From assembly GCA_034509425.1 (NCBI GenBank), contig JAVTVJ010000948.1, positions 107,611 to 171,610 of the forward strand: DNA of 64,000 bases, read 5' to 3'. The position numbers and the translations under genes are program-made. Below are positions 22,848 to 33,394 of this stretch, in pieces (the stretch's first letter is position 1; every line of letters begins with the position of its first letter). The notes under the pieces are model-generated. The model ran no database searches, was not told the origin of the DNA, and was given only the letters and a program-made list of their open reading frames with translations. This stretch comes from Eopsaltria australis. Its lineage: Eukaryota; Chordata; Aves; Passeriformes; Petroicidae.

Positions 22848-24424
22848 TCATGTCTCCACAAGACTTGCTTTTCCAGGCCTAAGATGGTGTTCCAGGCAGT
22901 AGCATGAGGCACAGTGTAGGTCTTCAACCATCCAGTGGTTGCTTCCACCATGGTCAGCACATAGCGCTTGCCTTGACGGGTTTGGGGAAGGGTGATGTAG
23001 TCAATTTGCCAGGCTTCCCCATACCTATACTTCGACCATTGTCCACCGTACCACAGAGGCTTCACCCGCTTGGCTTGCTTGATCATAGCGCAGGTCTCGC
23101 AGCCGTGGATGACCTGTGAGATGCTGTCCATGGTCAAGTCCAGCCCTCGGTCACGAGTCCATTGGTACGTTGCATTTCGTCCCTGATGACCAGAGGCATC
23201 ATGTGCCCAACGAGCTAGAAATAATTCTCCCTTGTGCTGCCAGTCCAGATCCACCTGTGATACTCTCAGTTTGGCAGCTTGGTCCACCTGCTCATTGTTA
23301 CGATGCTCTTCATTGGCCCGACTCTTGGGTACATGTGCATCCACGTGTCGAACCTTCACACTCAGCCTCTCTACACGGGTAGCGATGTCCTGCCAAATCT
23401 CAGCGGCCCAGATGAGTTTCCCTCTGCGCTGCCAGTTGGCCTTTCTCCAGCAATTCAACCAACCCCACAAATCGTTAGCTACTATCCAGGAGTCGGTGTA
23501 GACATAGAGCCGAGGCCACTTCTCTTGCTCAGCAATATCCAAAGCCAGCTGGGCGGCTTTAAGCTCTGCGACCTGACTCGATCCATGTTCTCCCTCAGTA
23601 CCTTGTGCAATTCATTGTGTGGGGCTCCATACAGCAGCTTTCCACTTCCGGTTAGGGCCCACAATTCAGCAGGAACCATCAGTGAAGAGGGCACATCGTC
23701 TTTCGCTCTCTGGTAGCTCATTATATGGTGGGGCTTCCTCGGCACGTGTCACTTGCCCCTCCTCTTCTTCAGAAGATAATCCAAAAGTCTCACCTTCAGG
23801 TCAGTTTGTTATAATTTCCAGAATCCCAGGGCAATTAGGCTTTCCTGTCCAGGCTCGCTGTGTGATCAGCGCAATCCACTTGCTCCATGTGGCGTCAGTA
23901 GCATAGTGTGTGGAAGGAACCCTTCCCTTGAACATCCAACCCAGCACTGGTAGTCGGGGTGTCAGAAGCAGCTGTGCTTTGGTGCCAATTAGTTCCGAGG
24001 CAGCTCGAACCCCTTCATAAGCCGCAAGAATCTCTTTCTTGGTTGGGGTATAGCTGGTCTCAGATCCTTTGTATCTCCGACTCCACAACCCAAGCGGTCG
24101 TCCTCAAGTCTGTTCAGGTCCCTTCTGCCACAGGCTCTAGGATGGACCATTCTCCCCGGCAGCAGTGTAGAGCACATTCTTCACATCCTGCCCTGTTCTG
24201 ACTGGCCCAAGGGCTACTGCGTGGGCAATCTCCTGCTTAATTTGTTCAGATGCTTGTTGCTCAGGACCCCACTGGAAATCATTTCTTTTTTGTGTCACGA
24301 GGTAAAGAGGGCTTATAATTGTGCTGTATTCCAAGATACACATTCTCCAAAACCCGACAGTTCCTAGAAAAGCCTGGGTTTCCTTCTTGTTCGTAGGTGG
24401 GGACATAGCAGTGATCTTGTTGAC

Positions 24425-25048
24425 TGTTGGGGAAGATGAAATAGGAAAGCCTTATAAATATGATTACCTGGCAAAAGATGCTGAGAATGTAGAAACTATA
24501 AGCAACATTAAAATGAAAACAAGCTTTGAGATACCAAACCCCAGTTACTGAACAACTGGAAAACAATGGCATGGCTGACTGAAGGTAATACCCCTTTTGA
24601 TTAAACAATACCCTCTGCTTGCAGACACGTCCAAGGGTCAGAGCAGACCCTACCACCTTGGCAGGGGGTTCAAAAAGCAGTTTTTAAGGTTTAAAATATA
24701 ACACCATATGGTAATGCAATAGTTCTCATAGGCTGTATGCAAATGTTATGAGATTTGTAGTTTGTTCTAGATTGGTTAATGAAAATTAGAATATTCAGCA
24801 CAGAAGATAATTTATTGTATTGTAAATGACAAGCTCGCTCTCTTCGATCTCTTCGATCATCTCTCTTTGCTCTTCTCTCCTCTCTTGGTTGCTTTCTTAC
24901 TTCTCTGACCTGCTCCGGCCTGTGTCTGGCAGGCCCTAGCAGGTGTCCTACACCCACGCCCTTTCACAATATACCTCATGCTCTAAGACCCGACTTCAGA
25001 GATCTCTCGTCTGTCCTGACTGTCCGAAACCGATCCACAAATTCTACA
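24425..25048 (+). mobile_element. Nested solo LTR (624 bp) in RT of provirus C
   Basis: A TGTTGGGG ... TTCTACA element flanked by perfect 6-bp duplications GTTGAC (24419-24424 and 25049-25054). A 6-bp duplication fits ERVK- or alpharetrovirus-like integration. A second copy of the family is at 53024-53681 in the opposite orientation. The right part carries the polyadenylation-proximal region (CACAATA...CCTCATGCTCTA). Confidence 0.85.
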
Positions 25049-26050
25049 GTTGACTACTTCTGTCGGGATCTGGCGACGTCCATCTTGCCACTTGACTCCT
25101 AAAAACTGGATTTCTTGAGCGGGTACCTTAACCTTACTTGGCTTGATGGCAAAACCAGCTCTTAGGAGAATCTGGATGATCTTATTTCCCTTCTCAAAGA
25201 CTTCCTCTGCTGTGTTCCCCCATACCCCATACGATGATGTCGTCGATGTACTGCAGATGTTCTGGAGCCTCAGCCTTTTCCAGTGCAGCCTGGATCAGTC
25301 CATGGCAGATGGTGGGGCTGTGCTTCCACCCCTGGGGCAGTCTGTTCCAGGTGTACTGCACGCCCCTCCAGGTGAAAGCAAACTGAGGCCTGCACTCTGC
25401 TGCCAGAGGAATGGAGAAAAAGGCATTGGCAGTATCGATGGTCGCGTACCACTTTGCTGCCTTGGATTTCAGTTCATACTGAAGTTCCAACATGTCTGGC
25501 ACTGCAGCACTCAGTGCTGGTGTGACCTCATTCAGGCCACAGAGTCTCTGTTGGTGCGGTACTGCCAACGGTGCACTGTCGCTGTGGCATTTGGTACCTG
25601 TTTTTCTTCAACTTCTAGCAGTCCCACAGCAGAGGGGTGATCTAAGAGACCAGGCAAGGTATTCAGCTGTCAGATATCTTCTGTTTCTACTGCAGCTACC
25701 CCAAAAGCCCAATGATGTCCTTTTGGGTCTTTGAAATACCCATTTCTAAGATAGTCTATGCCCAGGATGCATGGGGCCTCTGGGCCAGTCACGATGGGGT
25801 GTTTCTGCCACTCATTCCCAGTTAAACTCACTTCAGCTTCCAATACAGTCAGCTGCTGGGATCCTCCTGTCACCCCAGAAGTAGAAACCGATTCTGTTCC
25901 CACATACCTTGATGGCATCAGGGTACATTGAACACTGGTGTCAACCAAAGCCGTAGATCTTTGCGGGGCAGATGTGCCAGCCTGTTGGATCCACACAGTC
26001 CAATAGATCCAGTTGTCCTTTTCCTCTACCTGGCTAGAGGAAGGGCCCCT

Positions 26051-27745
26051 CTATTCCTGATTTTGGTACACATTGCTCTCTTCCTGTAAATATGTTCTTG
26101 AGGTCCTTTCAAGAGGATCGGTCATATCATCATTCCTACACTGTTCAGAGTTCTGTCCACAAGAGACCAGAGCGGCGTTGACTCTTGATGAGCTTCTTGT
26201 GGTAGCTGTTCCTCTTTTCAGTTCACGTACATGGGCTGCTAAAGAAGAGGTGGGTTTTCCATCCCACTTCCTCATGTCTTCTCCATGCTCCTGAAGGAAA
26301 AACCAGAGGTTACCTCGTGAAGTGTATCCTCTTTCTCTGGCTGGGGAATGTCTGCTCCTAATAGCAGAGACTCTTGTTGGTTCTGGCAAGATGTGGTGAA
26401 TTTTTTGCTTCAGCTCCTTTCTGAGTTTCTCTTCCAAGCTCCAGATGTGCTCAGCCAGCTTTGTTTCCACAGATGAGACATGGGTGCATAACGGGGCAGT
26501 GAGAGTGTCCTCATAAATTCTTAGTTTGTTGACCAGTACTCCCACCTTGTCCGCTCCTTCCCTCCATTGCAATGTTGCTAGGTAACGGGAGTATATCTCT
26601 GGTCCGAGCCGTGCAAATCCCAATCATGTCTGCGACCTGCATTGGACATCATCTGGGTTCTTAGGGAATCTTTCATCTTCTGAGAAAATGATCTCCAGCA
26701 CAGCCAATTCTCTCAGGCATCGGATACCTTGTTCCATTGTGCTCCCTTTTCCTTGGTGCACCTGGAGGTCTTCTTTACAAAGGTATCTGTCCCTTACACT
26801 TGCCAGCAGTCGCCACCAGAGGCTGAGAGTTTCTTGGGTTCTCCCGATCCCCTGGTCAATGACCGCATCCTGGGTCAAGGATCCAAGTTGCCTGGCCTCA
26901 CTTCCATCTAGCATGGTGTCATTGGCTGCAGCATCGCAGATGCAAAGCAGCTGGGCCAGGATGGATTCATTTGTCTGGCAGGTGAACTCCCTCCGTAGGT
27001 CACGCAGCTCACCCAGGGATAAAGGGCGAGTGATGATCTCTGGCTCCGTCTCTTCTGCTTGGTGCAAAGGTCCAGCCTCCTCCTCATTGGTCACTGTGCG
27101 GGCTGATTTGCTCCTGGTTTTCTTTTTCTGAAGGGGGGCAACTGCTACTGGCTTAGGCTGTTCTGGCTTTGTGATGGCTTGTGTGGAGACTCTCTCATTT
27201 CTTTCGGTCTCTTTTTCCTCCATGACAGTTTGTTTAGATATGGTGTCTGTTGTTTTGCTGCTTTTCTTGTTGTCCTCCTGAGGATACTGTGTCGCATCGA
27301 GCATTGTTCTGACTCTAAGCATGGTGTACACGGTGCAGGTCATAGAGAGAAAAGAAAACAGAACTGACAGCAAGATTGTACCATCATTGACATCCAGAGG
27401 GAACTCAATATTTTCAAAAACTGTTGTGTCAGGTCTGAAAGGCTGAAAGAATTCATTCTCTACTCTTTCCCCTAGGGGCTGGGTGTGATTGTTGAGGAGG
27501 CCCCAGATGTAGGAGCTCAGACTAGGACAAACAAACAAAATTGAGTATATATTCCAAATGGTGTTCATTGCCTCAGAGGTTATCTTGCAATAGACATAAT
27601 AAACCAATAAAGCAATTTTTATTCAATACCCTAGTCTACACAGGAGCAGTACCACAGGGAGGTAGTTTGCCATGTGTGGAAATATATATAGAGCAAGATA
27701 CAGGACCCATGTAAGTATGTTGAGTATCATGGTGAATAGGTCACT
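26051..27745 (-). pseudogene. ERVL-like gag of provirus C, nearly open
   Basis: On the minus strand, a frame runs from about 27607 to 26051, interrupted by a single TGA at 26624-26626. Upstream of 27607 one further stop lies in the hydrophobic leader that begins near ATG 27731. Two or more hydrophobic, membrane-segment-like blocks occur before residue ~110 of the open part (one reads ILLSVLFSFLSM), with a NNHT glycosylation-type sequon between them. A basic linker and a helical C-terminal part follow. There is no N-terminal MG myristoylation signal and no CCHC knuckle. Non-functional as it stands. Confidence 0.6.
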
Positions 27746-27809
27746 TCTAGAACACAAAATTGTAATTCTGACTTTCCTCAGGGCCTGGCCCCATCTTGGG
27801 CACCAAAAA

Positions 27810-28393
27810 TGTGATAGTTTGAAAGCAAATCAGTGAGAGACTCCAAGAATGAACTACAATTTAATAGAAAAATTAAAATAAATGCAATAGTACAAAAACA
27901 CTGACAGAGTCAGAATACAACCTGACACCCTGTCGGTCAGGGTGTTGGTAGTAGTCCACTTAGAAGGTGGCTGCAGTCCTCTGGGAGTGATAGATGTGGT
28001 TCTGTTGAAGCAGTGATCCTGTGAAAGGTGCAGTTCTCCTCTGAAGGGCCAGTGGTGGTATAGAAAGATCTGGTCTTCCTCTGGGAATCCAGTGGTAAAG
28101 CTGACTTGTGGTGTTTCAAATTCCAGTTTTTATCCAGATATGGATGCTTGGTTCCTCCCCCTGGGCGGAGCATCTCACAATGGGATGATGTAATTTTATC
28201 AGTGGGACTCAATGGCCCATTAACTGGAGCCATTTAGGGATGAGCAAAGCAAAGTGCCCCACCTGGCTCTAACGACTGACCCATTAGAGAACATGTCCCG
28301 CAGCCATCAGGGATGAGCCAGGAACACTTCCCCACCTGGCCCCAACATCTCATGAAGATGGTGATAGAATACAGAATATTGTAACCTAAGACA
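27810..28393 (-). repeat. 5' LTR of provirus C
   Basis: A 584-bp LTR with TG...CA ends on the minus strand (TGTCTTAGG ... TATCACA). A primer-binding-like TGGTGCCC follows 6 bp into the element. It is nearly identical to the 3' LTR of provirus A. It is flanked on the outside by TACCC, and the host sequence CTACAT then continues exactly as in an unoccupied receptor 3' flank. Confidence 0.85.
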
Positions 28394-29301
28394 TACCCCT
28401 ACATATAATATAGATTTATTTCTTTTGTTTGGTCACTCTCACCCCAGAATTTGTTAAATAAAATCCAAGCTTTGCTGCAGAGCCTGTTCCTGGTGAACAG
28501 TGACAAAAAATGCCTCATTTCCTCATTAGTTTTTCCCATTCTAAAGCCTCTGGCTTGTCTTTGAGAAGGGAAGCTACCTGTCTTGTATCGGAGCTCTTCC
28601 TAAGGCTGGTGCCTGCAATGGTTGGGATGATGTTGACAGTGCCATGAGCTCCTCATTCCCCCTGGGAGAGACCTAGGCAGCAGACACAGCTCTTACTCAG
28701 CAGGAAGTTTTCCCTTCTTTCTCCATGGCCTTAAATCCAGGGGAAACCAGCGTTCCACTGCTTCTGGAAAGGGAAGTGAGAGTGAAAGCCGTGGGTGGTG
28801 AGTCAGGCTTTGGAGACACTCCTGAGGTTAAACATCAAAGGAGCATTTATTAACAGAGTTGTTAATAATTAACAGAACATAGCTACTTCCACATCTGAGA
28901 CGGTTTTGTAGCTGGTGGGCTAAAGTTCCTCCCCAGGTTAGGGTGACTGAAAAGGCTTGCCCCCAAGGTGCTCTGTTCCACTTTGCTGATGTACCCCAGT
29001 TCTACTTCCCCCATTGGCCCTGATGCTCTCACCACCTCCGTAGATAAGCTGGTCCCTCAGTTGTTCCTGGGTCTTTGCCTTTGTCTTTGCTTCTGGATCT
29101 TCATACGAGCTGTTGCATTAAACCTCACCATGGAACTCCAAACAAAGACTCCTCTCAACCCCTTGCTGTTGCTGTGTCTGTTGAGCAGTCTGGCATCTAT
29201 GTTAACAACTGTGTGCATATGAATGTGTGGTCACTGAACTGCTCCTGCTGGAGACACTTCTGGAAGGTCACAACTCATCACCACCAGCCCCAGTGGTTTG
29301 C
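28394..29301 (+). other. Detached receptor 3'-flank segment
   Basis: This segment is homologous to the 3' flank of units 7 and 8 (56.2-57.1 and 63.5-64.0 kb), beginning in the middle of the tcattttgttactacccctac anchor. No receptor precedes it; provirus C does. The part missing on its left is found, inverted, at 11199 beside unit 2. No coding region is seen. Confidence 0.7.
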
Positions 29302-29618
29302 AGCAAGTGGTGCCTGAGCAGGGGCCTCCTCTGGGATTCCCTGGAAGCATCTGCAGTATCTTGTCACTGTAGGACACAAGCCACGTTCAGTGCAGCTACT
29401 TCCCCAAGGAGGCATCCTGGGTTTTACCAGAATTATGTGAGGGGTGATTGGTAACCCTCCTGGCTTCAGAAGGTCAGACAAACACCAGCAGACCACCCTA
29501 AGATTTTCCGTTGACCCCCCAGTTAGTGATTAAAATGTGCAGAAGGCTTTTAGGGGCTTTCCTACTCTCTCTTATCTCAGGTGTTGAGAGGTGTTTGGGG
29601 GCTGAGTTTTTGTAGAAG

Positions 29619-30695
29619 ATGGGAACTAAATTTACTCAGCCCAAAAGAGAGGTTTATTTCCAAGTTTATGCCAACCTTGTTGAAGGAAATTTTCAGTTTT
29701 TTCAGGGTCATCTTAAATGTTTTTTTATTGGCTTTTTAAGCATTTTCCTTCTGTTTCTCGAGACTCAGTTCACTCTAATGAGTTTTGGGATTCTGTTGGT
29801 CATAAGTTGTTTGCGTTACAAGCTGAGGGAAATATGTCAGTTGGGAAATTTTATCCATTGTTTTCAAGGATTATTGAAAACAATGGATAGAATTGGGGAG
29901 TGTTCTAGGCAAGTTCATCCCCAATTGAAGACCCCTTCCCAGCATTCCCCCTGCCATGGCAGCACTGGCCATGTGGCCCTGGATTCTTCCCTAACCCTCT
30001 TGCCTGTGCCCTCACGCCTCATTCCATTGGCCCCTGTTAAGCCCCAAGCTGGCGCCAGCCATATGGTTCTACACAAACCCTTTCCGCCCCTCCCTGCACA
30101 CATCATGTTGCCCGGCTCCTCCCACGCTGCATCACTGGAAGTCCCTGCATCGGGTCCCCTCCCCTCCACGTCAGTGAGTGTGCCTGCATTGGGTGCCCCC
30201 CTCTCCATCAGGAACCACTTTCCTCTTGCATACCCCGCCTTCCCTTCCACTGTCCCAACCCCCTCCATCGGTAACTCCACCCATGGGAACCACCCCACTC
30301 CCAGTTCCCACACTATTGTGACTGGAAGTGAGTGTGGCGCCAACGGGAAGGACTCCATCTTGGTGTCCTCTGCCACGTCCCATCAGGTGGCCCCAGTCCC
30401 CCACAGGTCCCACTCCTCAGCCAAACACTCTCCCCCCTCTGCGGAGGAAGGGAGCAGTGACTCCCTGACCTCCGATTCGGAGCCTAAGGACCATTGGGCT
30501 GAGGTACAGAGGCAAGCAACAAAAGAGGGAGAGTGGGAGCTCGCAAATAAGATCACATCTCTCACAGCCCCAGTCACTTATAAGAGGGGGGGAGATGAAA
30601 ACACCCAGGCAATCTGGAAACCGATCCCTTACGTGCAACTCAAAGAGCTGTGTAAAGCAGGAAAGGATTTTGGGCGTGTTGTCACCCTATTTTAA
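29619..30695 (+). pseudogene. Betaretrovirus-like gag, N-terminal part
   Basis: A 358-codon frame begins MGTKF, a possible myristoylation start. It has a decayed matrix-like domain, a long Pro/Ser/His-rich middle and, near its end, a WKPIPYVQLKELCKAGK segment typical of the start of the betaretroviral capsid domain. The frame ends early, and capsid similarity continues in another frame (about 30690-31060). Non-functional. Confidence 0.55.
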
Positions 30696-31523
30696 GAACC
30701 TATTTAAAGTCACCTTCTCTGCACATACCCTAGTATCCCCCAACATAAAAAACATCATGTTGTGCCTCCTCTCCTCAGCAAAATACATGCTGTAGGAGAA
30801 CATGTGGATAAGACAATTGAAGGGGCTTTTACAATCCTACTGGGGGGATGGGACTAGGACCAATTAACTCTTGAACATCTAAGTGGAGAAGGTAAATTTG
30901 AGTGCCCTACTGAAAAGGCTGTTCTTAAAGACATTAAGAATGCAGCAGAGACAGCGCTGCCTCAAACGCCCGACAATGCCACCCCTACCTTAAGTTTTGC
31001 TAATATTAAACAAAGCACAGACAAGTTGTTCATTAAATCTGTAGTGATGCCTTTTTCCTAGTCTTGGGAAATAAAAGCTCAGACACGGTTAGAGGGTTGG
31101 GGGTCGTTTACGTGGGTATTTTAATAGAGCCCCATTCAATGCATTGCTTCACCCAGGTCACACGCGTTGCAATGTCCTCTTTAGCCCTCAATCAAGAGTT
31201 CAATTAAAGACCTTACACATTAGCATGTCTAACAAGAGGGCCCAATAAGGGGCTGGGCTGGGCTAAATTCTAGTTTACAGAATCTGTCCTGCTAGGGCAC
31301 CTTGAGTGCTTATGACAATAGAATGTTTGGTCTTCTAACTCTACAGTTTCTGGGGTGTTTAATCTCCCAGCTGGGGTTACTGGACACCAAGAAACCAGGC
31401 TAAATTATCACACCTAAAGCATCACAAGTATGCATGCTAATACTTGTGGATATAGGGAACTGTGTAAAAAGTATTTAAGAGAAAAAGCAAAAAATCTTTC
31501 AGACATCAGTAGACCGTTTAAAA

Positions 31524-32720
31524 ATGTCTATTGAAAGACAGGTCGAGAACTTAAAGGCCTGCAAGGTGTTATTAAAGAATATTGCAATAGCCAATGCAAA
31601 TACTGAGTGTAAAAAGGTTTTGAGGGGCCTCCCTCTTGACCCTGAGCCCACAATTGATCAGACAATTGAAGCTTGTACCAAACTAACCTCTACCAAACAC
31701 ATAATTGTTTTGGTGGTCTCAAAAGCGGTAGCAGAAGTTTTAATATCATCATCTAAGGACAGCCAGAGATGCTCTAATTCCGGGGAGTTTGGACATTTTA
31801 TAAAAGAATGTTTACAATATCGTGCCATTGGGCTGCCCGCAGCCGGCACCGAGTGGGTCCCGCCCGCCGCTGGCAGCTTTCACGCATTGGTGATGCCGGA
31901 GGGCCTGCGAGAAAACTGCAAATGGCCGCCAGCACCCCTGCCTCAAGGGTACCAAGCCACAACAGCCACAGCGGCTTTGCCAGAAGGGGGAGCAAGGTGG
32001 GCTCCAGCTCTGACAACATCTACCACCACTTCCTCCACAATGTCTGCAAGAGAGGCAAACGCTGCCACTTCTGCCACCCCTCACCAGCAGCCTGTGCCTC
32101 ACAGCCCCACCACATGCGCACACAACACCCACCACTGCCTGCACTGCACACTCGTTTTACTGCCCATAAGGCCCAGTCTGCCACCATCAGCACCTGTGCC
32201 CAACTCTGCCCGCTTGCACAGAGCCTGGATCGACCAGCAGCAGCCACCACTCACAGCCATCAAGCACAGTTTCGCCAATCTGCAGACCGTGAAATGCAGA
32301 CTACTGAGAGAAAAAAACGTGCTGCTGCACAAACGCGTGAAAAACCTCAAAAGGCAGGTGAACAGCCTGCTGGCAGCCAACGAAGGGCTGCTGAAGCAAA
32401 AAGTGCAATTTCGCAATCAAACCAGAGTGATAACACCACAGTCTAAGTCTACCTCCTCTTGTTACTTTCCCACCAGTTACCCCTTTCTACCCCTACCACT
32501 CCAAATCACTACTCCCTCTCCCAAAACTCACTTCCCCCCTCCCGGGCTTTACCCTCTTCAAGACTTCTGCATCCATTCCCAGGGTCTCCCCTCTTCCAGG
32601 GATCTCCCTCCTCCCATCCCAGGATCTCACCAACCCCTACTTCTCCACTTCACCCTTCCCAAAGCCACACTCCCCAATACCCCTATAAAGATGTTACCTC
32701 TATATTTTCGCAGTTTTTAA
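31524..32720 (+). pseudogene. Gag C-terminal part with single degenerate zinc knuckle and coiled-coil extension
   Basis: The 398-codon frame starts with the capsid C-terminal helix region (ERQVENLKACKVLLKN). Residues ~82-95 form one CCHC-like knuckle (CSNSGEFGHFIKEC) with its second cysteine lost. A Pro/Thr-rich stretch follows, then a Leu/Lys-rich heptad region (about residues 250-305) that should form a coiled coil, and a Ser/Pro-rich tail. The coiled coil is not a standard gag part; it could belong to an acquired sequence. The insert before it (about 31065-31490) interrupts capsid. Confidence 0.45.
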
Positions 32721-33267
32721 TTAATAAAGAAGGGGGAGCTAGAAGGGAAAGAAAGGAAAGAAAGGAAGTTCAAAGGGAAAGATAGGAGAGAAGGGACATC
32801 CCTGAAAATTGTTGTATTAACCTTTGAATAAGTTTGCTTTAGTACCTCGACAGAAACACCTGCTGAGACAGCACACCACCATGAAGCCCGACATTTGTCA
32901 CCCCAGCATCTTCTTCATATCCTCATCCTGGTACACTCCCATGGCTTGTGCTCCCTGGAGCAACCATGATCCCAAGTGCCCAGAGCTGGGCTGGCATCGG
33001 CACAGGCGGCACGGACAGGATGGCCCAGGGGCTCAGCAATCCCCCTGCCGGCTGCTCCGAGAGTGTCACAGCAAAGATGTCCCTGGTCCCTGGTGGAGCG
33101 GGGCAGGAGCGGGGCTGTCAGGGGGGAAGGCGGCCCCAGGGGGTCTCTGGGCATGTTGGACAGGGTCAGGAGGGGTCAGGAAGGGTCTGGATGCTGCCGA
33201 TCCCAAATATCTGCACTGGAGAGCAGCAGAGCCCGACAGGCAGCGCTTCAAGGTGGGGAGCAGGTAC

Positions 33268-33370
33268 GGGATGGGATAGGATGGGATGGGATGGGATGGG
33301 ATGGGATGGGATGGGATGGGATGGGATGGGATGGGATGGGAAGGGATGGGATGGGAAGGGATGGGATGGG
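33268..33370 (+). repeat. Pentanucleotide repeat (GGATG)n
   Basis: About 20 pentamers, mostly ATGGG with GATAGG and AAGGG variants, immediately left of a solo LTR. Confidence 0.95.
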
Positions 33371-33394
33371 TTCAGATGGGAGGAGATGGCATGG

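Larger units (their letters stand above)
21907..25996 (-). pseudogene. ERVL-like pol remnant (provirus C)
   Basis: Read on the minus strand: protease with DTSVQC (decayed DTG) near 25.94 kb, and RT from about 25.57 kb with an intact YIDDI box near 25.24 kb. A 624-bp solo LTR interrupts next, followed by the rest of RT/connection (24.4-23.8 kb), RNase H (about 23.7-23.4 kb, YTDSW) and integrase (about 23.35-21.9 kb) with HHCC zinc residues, QIDYI and ESDNGTHF, interrupted by another solo LTR. Several stops and frameshifts. No env follows integrase. Confidence 0.85.
21258..28393 (-). mobile_element. ERVL-like provirus C, minus strand, with nested LTRs
   Basis: This element of the same family as provirus A is in opposite orientation: 5' LTR at 27810-28393, gag, pol, 3' LTR at 21258-21817. 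Two solo LTRs of different families are inserted in pol. It is better preserved than A: its gag is open apart from one stop and its RT box is YIDDI. Outer flanks are TACCC at 28394-28398 and CCACC at 21253-21257, which do not match each other. Confidence 0.85.
29302..32825 (+). mobile_element. Gag-only betaretrovirus-like remnant
   Basis: Host flank stops at about 29302 and is followed by a primer-binding-like TGGTGCCTGAGCAGGG, which resembles the tRNA-Lys type site. No 5' LTR is present. Gag-related frames follow (29619-30695 and 31524-32720), then a purine-rich AAAGAAGGGGGAG stretch near 32730 and loss of similarity near 32825. No protease, RT or integrase is seen, so the element is either a deleted or a non-autonomous ERV. 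Confidence 0.6.
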
